Notes under the pieces: model-generated
The model's input: the letters and a program-made list of their open reading frames with translations, nothing else
The model's database searches: none
What the model was told of the DNA's origin: nothing
Translations under genes and position numbers: made by a program
Shown: one piece after another, positions 19,942-25,147 of the stretch
How the letters are laid out: each line of letters starts with the position of its first letter
Numbering within the stretch: position 1 is the stretch's first letter
NCBI GenBank assembly: GCA_946187775.1
Contig: CAMHSI010000010.1
Span: 1-39,069, forward strand
DNA length: 39,069 nucleotides
Direction of reading: 5' to 3'
Source of the DNA: an uncultured Clostridia bacterium
GTDB lineage: Bacteria > Bacillota > Clostridia > Christensenellales > Aristaeellaceae

Positions 19942-21216
19942 TTATTTATTCTGATCCGGATCTGGATCCTCCTCTGTGGGAATGGTGCCGGTGGCCAGGA
20001 GGAGGCGGTCCATGGTGGCAGCGGCTTCCTGATCCTGGGCGGGCATGGCGTCGGCGTAGGCCCGCAGCGTGACGGAGGGATCTGAGTGCCCCATCCGGAC
20101 GGAGACGGACTGCAGATCCACATGATGCTGCAGGAGCAGGCTGGCGTGAACGTGGCGCAGGCCGTGGAACGTCAGGCCCTGGTATCCGTGTTCGTCCGCG
20201 AACTTGCGGAACCATTTGCTGGGGGTGTCCTTATTTACGCGGGCTCCGTGCCGGCTGTGGACGATCCAGAAGTTTCCCTTCCAGGTTTCCGGATAGTCCT
20301 GGGACTCCATGACATCGTCCCACATGGCGTCGTGGAGGATCCGGATCATGGAGGGGGGCAGCGTGATCACGCGGTCGCCGGCCTCGGTTTTCGTTTCGGC
20401 GATGAAGGCGCCGTCCGCGGGGGTATATTTCAGGGCGCGGTCCACGGTGATGGTGCCGGCGTCCCAGTCTATAGCCGGATATCTGAGGGCGCCGACCTCG
20501 CCGAGGCGGAGACTGCAGAGCATGGCCAGCAGGACGGCCAACTTCAGCGAGGTGTCCGCTTCGGTGATGATCAGCTGCAGGAGGGCGATCACTTCCGGCT
20601 CCGGGAGGGTCGTCTTCTTTTTTTTGCGCCGCTTCGGGCCCTGTACCCTGTCCGCGGGGTTATATTCCAGGAGGCCCACCCGGACCGCAGCGGCCAGCAT
20701 CGTTTTGACACAGCCGAGATAGTTCTGGGCGGTTTTCGCGGAGAGGGGCTTCGCGGCCTGGGCGTCGGTGATCAGCTGCTCGCCCTGCCGGCGGGGGCGC
20801 TTCAGCTGATCGTCCGGGAGGCGGGTGGTTTTCCGGGGCTCTTTGCGGAGATTGTAGAGCCAATCTGAGAGTCTGGCCGGCGTCAGGTCCGACAGCGGGA
20901 GGTCACCCAGCTGCGGGAGGATCCGGGACCGGAGCAGGTAACGATAGTTTGAGACGGTCACCGGGCTGGCGTCCAGGCTGAGGTGCTGCGTCAGCCAGGT
21001 CTCCGACCATTCGCGCAGGGTGGGCATGTCCAGGGGTTTGCCCTCCAGGCGGGCCTCCAGCTTCAGGAGCTCGCGCTTTGCTTCGCGGCGCTGGGCCTCC
21101 TCCGGCATGTCCGGATCCATGCGGAGCTTCATCCGGACCCATTCCCATCTGTCTCCTATTTTGACCTGGGTGCCGATTCTCCAGGAATTTTTGCCTCTTT
21201 TCTCGATCGTGCCCAA
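19942..21216 (-). CDS. int: Tyrosine site-specific integrase
   Basis: A 424-residue phage integrase that recombines attP with the host attB. The N-terminal arm-binding domain (MGTIEKRGKNSWRIGTQVKI) and the SAM-like core-binding domain (~64-180) precede the catalytic domain. Catalytic residues are Arg237 (CSLRLGEVG), Lys276 (AETKTEAG), His351 and Arg354 (FHGLRHVHAS), His377 (MGHSDPS) and the nucleophile Tyr387 (LRAYADAM): a complete set. An unusual charged insertion (~125-155: RKEPRKTTRLPDDQLKRPRR) sits in the core-binding domain, a known variant in Firmicutes integrases. The start is TTG at 21214-21216, with GGAGGTG eight bases upstream. It is transcribed towards attP. No excisionase was recognised nearby. 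Confidence 0.95.
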   Translation of the reverse strand: MGTIEKRGKNSWRIGTQVKIGDRWEWVRMKLRMDPDMPEEAQRREAKRELLKLEARLEGKPLDMPTLREWSETWLTQHLSLDASPVTVSNYRYLLRSRILPQLGDLPLSDLTPARLSDWLYNLRKEPRKTTRLPDDQLKRPRRQGEQLITDAQAAKPLSAKTAQNYLGCVKTMLAAAVRVGLLEYNPADRVQGPKRRKKKKTTLPEPEVIALLQLIITEADTSLKLAVLLAMLCSLRLGEVGALRYPAIDWDAGTITVDRALKYTPADGAFIAETKTEAGDRVITLPPSMIRILHDAMWDDVMESQDYPETWKGNFWIVHSRHGARVNKDTPSKWFRKFADEHGYQGLTFHGLRHVHASLLLQHHVDLQSVSVRMGHSDPSVTLRAYADAMPAQDQEAAATMDRLLLATGTIPTEEDPDPDQNK

Positions 21217-21284
21217 AAGGTCGCACCTCCATTTTTCGTGATGTCTGTGTGTGCATATAAATTTGTGTGTGGGTATACCTCTTT

Positions 21285-21416
21285 TTTTACTGCTAAAGTG
21301 TTAGGATGGGGCTTTGATGCCCTTCAAACCCTTATAAATCAACGGGTTCACGCCTATCACATAAGCGCGAAAATGGTGTTAGAAAACTGTTAGGAAACTG
21401 GTATTTTTCTGTTAGG
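21285..21416. promoter_or_regulatory. Arm-type sites upstream of integrase, right cluster
   Basis: TTTTACTGCTAAAGTGTTAG (21285-21304) is the inverted, one-base-shorter copy of 19570-19590. Further GTGTTAG (21376-21382), ACTGTTAG (21386-21393) and TCTGTTAG (21408-21415) follow. The same octamer family therefore lies on both sides of the integrase gene, ~1.7 kb apart. These copies may bind integrase for autoregulation or long-range assembly. Confidence 0.7.
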
Positions 21417-21468
21417 AAGCCATTTTCACCGGATGGATAGATCTATGGCCGGATTTTTCGGCGGGGCG

Positions 21469-21494
21469 CAAAAGCGACAACGTCGTCGCTTTTG
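21469..21494. repeat. 26-bp palindromic repeat, copy 1
   Basis: CAAAAGCGACA-ACGTCGTCGCTTTTG: a palindrome with one mismatch, identical at 25 of 26 bases to 23424-23449. It lies 3' to the secreted-protein gene on the - strand, where it may act as terminator. The rest of 21305-21598 holds short AT-rich repeats (GTTGCTATAT twice, ATGGCTGCG twice) and no gene. Confidence 0.85.
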
Positions 21495-21598
21495 GGGGAA
21501 AAAACAGCGGATGCATTATAAAACGTTAAAATACATTAAAAACGTTCTGGTGCGTTGTGGTTGCTATATCGTTGCTATATTATTGCAATATGGCTGCG

Positions 21599-22273
21599 TT
21601 ATGGCTGCGATATGGCCAGGGGCTTCGCGTACATGATGATCACCGGGAAGGCGACCACGTCCAGGCGGCCTCCCTCCGGGAGGTTCAGCTTCGCGTAGAC
21701 GGGGGAATTCTCGGAGACGGCAGCGAAGGCTGACCACATGGTGGCCTCCGGATCCTTCCGGACGAAGATGTCCACCGGGGCGTTGTAGTATTCGAAGCGG
21801 TAGTTCCCGGCCGGGAGATCTTCACCGATGATGTACTGGCCGGGATCCAGCAGGAAGCCGCCCTCCAGATTCCCTGGGACGACCTTCGGGGCGTCGGCCG
21901 GTGCTTTATATGGGACGGGAAAGATCTTTTTGTAACGGGTGGGCAGCGACTTCTCCCCGTCGGACAGCCTGCCGTCCTCGGTCAGAAGGTATTCCCGGTA
22001 GCCGGCGCTGAACTGGATGCGGACGCCGTTTTCCACCGGCTGCCAGGTTGTCATCATGTCCAGCGGATCCGGATCCACATCCCCGTCGTTGATCCTGGAG
22101 GAGTAATAGCATTTCCCATCCTCGAAAAGGTGGAACATTTTCATGGCGTAATAGTCGCCGTCCAATTCCATCGCGGAGAACCATGTGCCGTAGTAATATT
22201 CGGCGTTATTCTCCGCGGAGGCCGCGGTGCAGCACAGCAGCGCGGTCAGGAAAATTGTAATTAACTTTTTCAT
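21599..22273 (-). CDS. Secreted protein in lysogeny module, unknown (possible conversion or exclusion factor)
   Basis: A 224-residue protein with a clear Sec signal peptide (MKKLITIFLTALLCCTAASA, cleavage near SA-EN) and an AGGAGG site before ATG 22273. The mature part is beta-rich with two parts: ~25-110 (YYYGTWFSAMELDGDYYAMK, CYYSSRI) and ~135-224 containing LDPGQYIIGEDLPAGNYRF, a pattern 'G.Y.vG.DiPaG.Y' seen in many Firmicutes exported proteins. It lacks a lipobox or wall anchor. Lying between integrase and repressor and facing the same way, it is probably expressed in the lysogen. This position is often used for superinfection exclusion or host-altering genes; its function here is not shown. 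Confidence 0.8.
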   Translation of the reverse strand: MKKLITIFLTALLCCTAASAENNAEYYYGTWFSAMELDGDYYAMKMFHLFEDGKCYYSSRINDGDVDPDPLDMMTTWQPVENGVRIQFSAGYREYLLTEDGRLSDGEKSLPTRYKKIFPVPYKAPADAPKVVPGNLEGGFLLDPGQYIIGEDLPAGNYRFEYYNAPVDIFVRKDPEATMWSAFAAVSENSPVYAKLNLPEGGRLDVVAFPVIIMYAKPLAISQP

Positions 22274-22342
22274 GTGCAGCCTCCTGTGATATAATTCCAC
22301 CACGCGCGAAAAAAGCAGGAATGTTCCAGCGGAAAGGAATAT

Positions 22343-22498
22343 ATGATGACAAAAGAGGAGATTATGCGGGAGATTGCTGACCGGCTGGATCGGATGAACC
22401 GGGAGCAGCTGGAGCAGCTGAACCGTCTGCTGGATGCGATTGAATCGCGTCCATCAATTCCAGAAGTTTCAGAAGGACAGGTTCCGGAAGGGCGCTGA
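22343..22498 (+). CDS. Small helical protein antisense to the repressor 3' end (51 aa)
   Basis: An ORF starting MMTKEEIMREIADRLDRMNR with a GGAAAGGA site. It encodes a heptad-rich helix (QLEQLNRLLDAIES) and a short polar tail. It reads towards the repressor gene and overlaps it by 137 bases on the other strand. A near-palindrome at 22431-22451 makes the two proteins look alike there (LLDAIES versus LMDAIQS). Codon usage is plausible, but a transcript through it would be antisense to the repressor. It may be a regulator or a chance ORF. Confidence 0.45.
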   Translation: MMTKEEIMREIADRLDRMNREQLEQLNRLLDAIESRPSIPEVSEGQVPEGR

Positions 22499-22751
22499 TC
22501 CTCTCCATGGTCTGGGCCCTGAGCTCGTCGTCACTGACGGCGGGCTCTTTTTTTTGTGTCGTTTCCTCGTGGAAAAGCAAATAATCTGTGGTTACGTTGA
22601 AAAGGTTGGCGAGTTTAACCAGGGTGTCCTTCGACGGTTCTTTTATACCTGATTCCCATTGACTGACCATAGGCGGGGAAACACCAACAGACAGGGCCAC
22701 AAACTTCTGGCTCATGCCAAGGGCCTGCCGGCATTGCTTATATCGGTTCAT
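22362..22751 (-). CDS. Phage repressor (CI-like), XRE family HTH
   Basis: A 129-residue repressor. Residues 1-60 are an XRE/Cro-CI helix-turn-helix: MNRYKQCRQALGMSQKFVAL, SVGVSPPMVSQWESGIKEPS, and LVKLANLFNVTTDYLLF. A linker and helix follow (LPEPVLLKLLELMDAI), then an Ala/Pro/Ser-rich end. It has no S24 peptidase domain, so it is not a LexA-type self-cleaving repressor; release must use another route, such as an antirepressor. ATG 22751 has a GGAGGTGA site; the upstream frame extension runs through the operators. It faces away from the Cro-like gene across the operator region. Confidence 0.9.
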   Translation of the reverse strand: MNRYKQCRQALGMSQKFVALSVGVSPPMVSQWESGIKEPSKDTLVKLANLFNVTTDYLLFHEETTQKKEPAVSDDELRAQTMERISALPEPVLLKLLELMDAIQSHPADGSAAPAAPGSSDPAGQQSPA

Positions 22752-22781
22752 GCAGCAGTCACCTCCATCGACAAGAATATT

Positions 22782-22861
22782 ATAACCTAAGGTTATTTGC
22801 AAGAAAAGATATAAAAAATAACTAAAAGTTATTGACAATAACCTACAGTTAATGATATGAT
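22782..22861. promoter_or_regulatory. Lysogeny switch: three operators and early promoter
   Basis: Three related palindromes: ATAACCTAAGGTTAT (22782-22796), TAACTAAAAGTTA (22819-22831) and TAACCTACAGTTA (22839-22851); consensus TAACYTAMAGTTA. On the + strand TTGACA (22832-22837) and TATGAT (22856-22861), 18 bases apart, form the early promoter, with operator 3 in the spacer. On the - strand TATAAT overlaps operator 1 and probably serves the repressor gene. Confidence 0.9.
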
Positions 22862-22894
22862 AACCACTGCTTAAGTGCGGGGGGTGATAAAAGC

Positions 22895-23104
22895 GTGCGA
22901 ACCTGGTTGAGAGACATACGAAAAAAGGCAGGCATGACAGAGTGGCAGGTAGCTGAGGCTGTGGGGATCACGCAGGTTGGTTACCACCTGATCGAAACAG
23001 GTGAGCGTACGCCGAGGCCTGATACGGCGCAGCGGATCGGGGCGGTGCTGGGGTTCCCCTGGACGCGGTTCTATGAGGCGGAAACGGATGATACGGAATC
23101 ATGA
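22895..23104 (+). CDS. Cro-like HTH regulator
   Basis: A 69-residue XRE-type DNA-binding protein starting at GTG with a GGGGGGTGA site. The helix-turn-helix spans MRTWLRDIRKKAGMTEWQVA, EAVGITQVGYHLIETGER and the final helix DTAQRIGAVLGFPWTRFY, where the family ends in '.iA..L.v.w..l'. It is the first gene of the rightward early operon, opposite the repressor, the typical arrangement of a Cro-type antagonist. It may share the three operators. Confidence 0.88.
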   Translation: MRTWLRDIRKKAGMTEWQVAEAVGITQVGYHLIETGERTPRPDTAQRIGAVLGFPWTRFYEAETDDTES

Positions 23105-23122
23105 CAGGAAGGAGGTGCAGGA

Positions 23123-23422
23123 ATGAAGTTTGAGGCGAATAAGCAGGCTTTGGGAATTGCCCTCACGCTGGAGGAGCTGATGATGCTGATCCCGGAGGAT
23201 CAGTTCGTGATCGTGTTCGACCAGCGGGATGGGACGGAGAACGGGTTCCGGGAAGAGGACGCGATCTTCAACGGGCAGGTGCTGGACTTTCAGGCATATG
23301 ATCCGAAGGATGAACCGGCCCGGCTCCGGCTGCTGAACCTGAAGCATACGGACGTGATGGGAGTGCAGGCCGCGGAGATCGGGAGCGTGGTCGGGCCGGT
23401 GCTGATGGTTGTGGTGATCTGA
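23123..23422 (+). CDS. Early protein, unknown (99 aa)
   Basis: ATG 23123 with an AAGGAGG site. The protein starts MKFEANKQALGIALTLEELM and contains strands (QFVIVFDQ, AIFNGQVLDFQAYD) and a C-terminal hydrophobic end (VVGPVLMVVVI) that may be a strand. No family recognised. It follows the Cro-like gene at 18 bases and is itself followed at once by a 26-bp palindrome. Confidence 0.6.
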   Translation: MKFEANKQALGIALTLEELMMLIPEDQFVIVFDQRDGTENGFREEDAIFNGQVLDFQAYDPKDEPARLRLLNLKHTDVMGVQAAEIGSVVGPVLMVVVI

Positions 23423-23423
23423 G

Positions 23424-23449
23424 CAAAAGCGACGACGTCGTCGCTTTTG
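23424..23449. repeat. 26-bp palindromic repeat, copy 2
   Basis: A perfect palindrome of 13+13 bases beginning CAAAAGCGACGAC. It starts two bases after the stop of the preceding gene. With its second copy at 21469 it brackets the lysogeny region. It could be a weak terminator or a protein site. Confidence 0.9.
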
Positions 23450-23470
23450 ACGTGGACAGGAGGGACAGGA

Positions 23471-23719
23471 ATGTACAAGGGACTGATTGATAACCTGGCG
23501 TTTGTGTACGGGTTTGTCTGCAAGGGGCGCGGGAAGGTGCCGGAGGAGGATCTGCGCAGCGTGGCCAACGGGGCGCACACCCTGGTGCGGCACGCGCCGG
23601 CGGTGCTGGGCGGCGAGGATGAGCAGGCCGACGACCGGGCGGATCTGGCGCTGGCCGGGGAGATGGACCGACATATTGAGGAGGCCGTGGTGTTCTTGGA
23701 GCACCTGGAGATCTGCTGA
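23471..23719 (+). CDS. Early protein, unknown (82 aa)
   Basis: Starts MYKGLIDNLAFVYGFVCKGR after a GGAGGGACAGGA site. Mostly helical, acidic C-terminal half (EDEQADDRADLALAGEMDRH, then IEEAVVFLEHLEIC). Its stop overlaps the next start by one base. No family recognised. Confidence 0.55.
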   Translation: MYKGLIDNLAFVYGFVCKGRGKVPEEDLRSVANGAHTLVRHAPAVLGGEDEQADDRADLALAGEMDRHIEEAVVFLEHLEIC

Positions 23720-23952
23720 TGAACAATAAATACTGGAAAGAGCTGCACAGCGGAAACAGCGGCGCAGCACTGGTGAATTTGCTGGTGGACGAGGTTGAGC
23801 TGATGATGCGGGCCAGGTACAACGCAAACGGCTATCCCCATGGGTACCCGGCGAACTATTGGAACGAGGAAGAAAAGTACCACGCGGAGCGGGTGGCCTG
23901 GCTCCGGGAAATGCTGTACAAGAAATTTGAAAGGGAACCCGGGAAGGGCTGA
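23719..23952 (+). CDS. Early protein, unknown (77 aa)
   Basis: Starts MNNKYWKELHSGNSGAALVN at the TGATG overlap. It has aromatic and charged helices (NEEEKYHAERVAWLREMLYK). Tight coupling to the gene before it suggests shared expression. No family recognised. Confidence 0.55.
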   Translation: MNNKYWKELHSGNSGAALVNLLVDEVELMMRARYNANGYPHGYPANYWNEEEKYHAERVAWLREMLYKKFEREPGKG

Positions 23953-23978
23953 GGACGGAAGAAAGGAAGGACAGGAAG

Positions 23979-24302
23979 ATGGGAAAGACGTTGAATCTGG
24001 ACACGTTTAACGAGATTCTGTTCGGCGCATTTAAGGAACAGACACCGAAAAACAAGCTGGAACTGCTGCGGATGGAGCTGGAGTTTGCCATGACGGCAAA
24101 GATTGAGGCCATGGAGGCCGTGATCCGGGACCTGAACGAGGGGAAGGTTGCCGAATGTCATCAGGACCTGGCAAAGGTGAACAACATTGACAGCAACCTG
24201 GACGCGCTGGGGAAACGGATTGACGAGCTGATCGCGGAGCACCCGGAGCTGGATGCAAAGATCGAGAAAACGAACGGAGGACAGGAATATGTACACAATT
24301 AA
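23979..24302 (+). CDS. Early helical protein, unknown (107 aa)
   Basis: Starts MGKTLNLDTFNEILFGAFKE with an AAGGAAGGACAGG site. Heptad-rich throughout (KLELLRMELEFAMTAKIEAM, NLDALGKRIDELIAEHPELD), so it probably forms a coiled-coil dimer. Its end overlaps the next gene by 14 bases. No family recognised. Confidence 0.6.
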   Translation: MGKTLNLDTFNEILFGAFKEQTPKNKLELLRMELEFAMTAKIEAMEAVIRDLNEGKVAECHQDLAKVNNIDSNLDALGKRIDELIAEHPELDAKIEKTNGGQEYVHN

Positions 24303-24618
24303 GATCACGAGCGATAACCCGGAGATGCAGGAAGAGGATCTGATAAATGGGATCCAGGCGGACGGATATGTGCTGCTGACGTATAAGGGCGGAGAGCCCT
24401 GTCTGGAAAATATCTATTCCCTGAGCACGGAACAGGTTTCCCGGTTTTTTATCCACAATACGGAGGGCGGCAGCATCCTGCGGCAGGCGGCCGCGATCTC
24501 CGATGGGTACCGGAAGGCCTGCCGCATCAAGGAGGAGGACAGAGCCTCCCGGAAGATGTCGCAGTTTACGTCATCGATTGGGGACCTGCTGGCGGCGATG
24601 AATAAGGACAAGAAGTGA
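24289..24618 (+). CDS. Early protein, unknown (109 aa)
   Basis: ATG 24289 has an ACGGAGGACAGG site inside the preceding gene. The protein starts MYTIKITSDNPEMQEEDLIN, with an alpha-beta first half and a helical, charged second half. It is the last gene before the long non-coding repeat array. Function unknown. Confidence 0.6.
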   Translation: MYTIKITSDNPEMQEEDLINGIQADGYVLLTYKGGEPCLENIYSLSTEQVSRFFIHNTEGGSILRQAAAISDGYRKACRIKEEDRASRKMSQFTSSIGDLLAAMNKDKK

Positions 24619-24679
24619 GCGCGGAGGCGGCCGGATTAAGGCGGGCAGGGATCCGCCATCCGGTACCGCGCGACATCGA

Positions 24680-24923
24680 GGGGAACCTGCCCGCAGGAGG
24701 GCGGGGGCCCCACTCCTTCCACTGATGGGGGCTCCGGTCTGATCAGCCGGGGCCTCTGCATGGGGAACCTGCCCGCACGAGGGCGGGGGCCCCAATCCTC
24801 CAATGATGGGGGCTCCGGTCTGATCAGCCGGGGCCTCTGCATGGGGAACCTGCCCGCGCGAGGGCGGGGGCCCCACTCCTCCAATGATGGGGGCTCCGGT
24901 GTCAGCAGCCGGGGCCTCTGTAT
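24680..24923 (+). repeat. Three tandem 81-82 bp structured repeats
   Basis: Copies begin at 24680 (82 bp), 24762 (81 bp) and 24843 (81 bp), each opening GGGGAACCTGCCCGC. Within each unit GCCC and GGGC can pair around a six-base loop. Further on, GGCTCCGG pairs with CCGGGGCC around a loop containing TGATCAG or a variant. Differences between copies fall mostly outside the stems. The region 24619-25147 holds no convincing gene; the open frames are a by-product of the near-81-bp period. Confidence 0.9.
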
Positions 24924-25030
24924 GGGACCGTCGCCCAGAGGATGGGCCTGGGGGTTGCATTGCCCCCGGCCCGGCTGATCTTGCTACCAATCTGCAGCCG
25001 GGGACGCAGGTTCGAGTCCTGCCGGTCCCA
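24924..25030 (+). ncRNA. tRNA-like element of 107 nt closing the repeat array
   Basis: A seven-base acceptor stem GGGACCG (24924-24930) with CGGTCCC (25023-25029) plus A; a D-like arm GCCC-AGAGGAT-GGGC; and a perfect T arm GCAGG-TTCGAGT-CCTGC (25006-25022). Between D and T arms lie two hairpins, GGGGG/CCCCC with loop TTGCATTG and CCCGGCTG/CAGCCGGG with a 17-base loop, instead of one anticodon arm and a short variable loop. It starts in exact phase with the repeat array. A functional tRNA (Cys-like GCA in the first loop) is doubtful because that loop has eight bases and no purine at position 37. Confidence 0.6.
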
Positions 25031-25147
25031 AGAGAGCGCTACCAGGGCGCGACAGACCGCCGCACAGGGCGGGGAAATGCGATGGGCCTGCCGGGGGCGG
25101 GCTGATGGAACGGGGACAGGGAACGGACAGAGAAAGGGGGGTCGCTG

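Noticed and set aside
21433-21636. 67-aa + strand ORF between integrase and secreted-protein gene
   Set aside because: It reads through the 26-bp palindrome and AT-rich repeats and overlaps the end of the secreted-protein gene; no ribosome site.
24680-24923. CRISPR array
   Set aside because: The units are repeats of 81-82 bases without unique spacers, and no cas genes are present.
24571-24990. Minus-strand ORF with three 27-residue repeats (APADQTGAPI type)
   Set aside because: It follows from a tandem DNA repeat of near-81 bases in GC-rich sequence, has no clear ribosome site, crosses the tRNA-like fold and is opposed to the early operon. An open + strand frame exists over the same repeats.
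24924-25030. Calling the tRNA-like element a standard tRNA-Cys
   Set aside because: The GCA triplet sits in an eight-base loop with T after it, and a second large hairpin follows, so decoding is unlikely.
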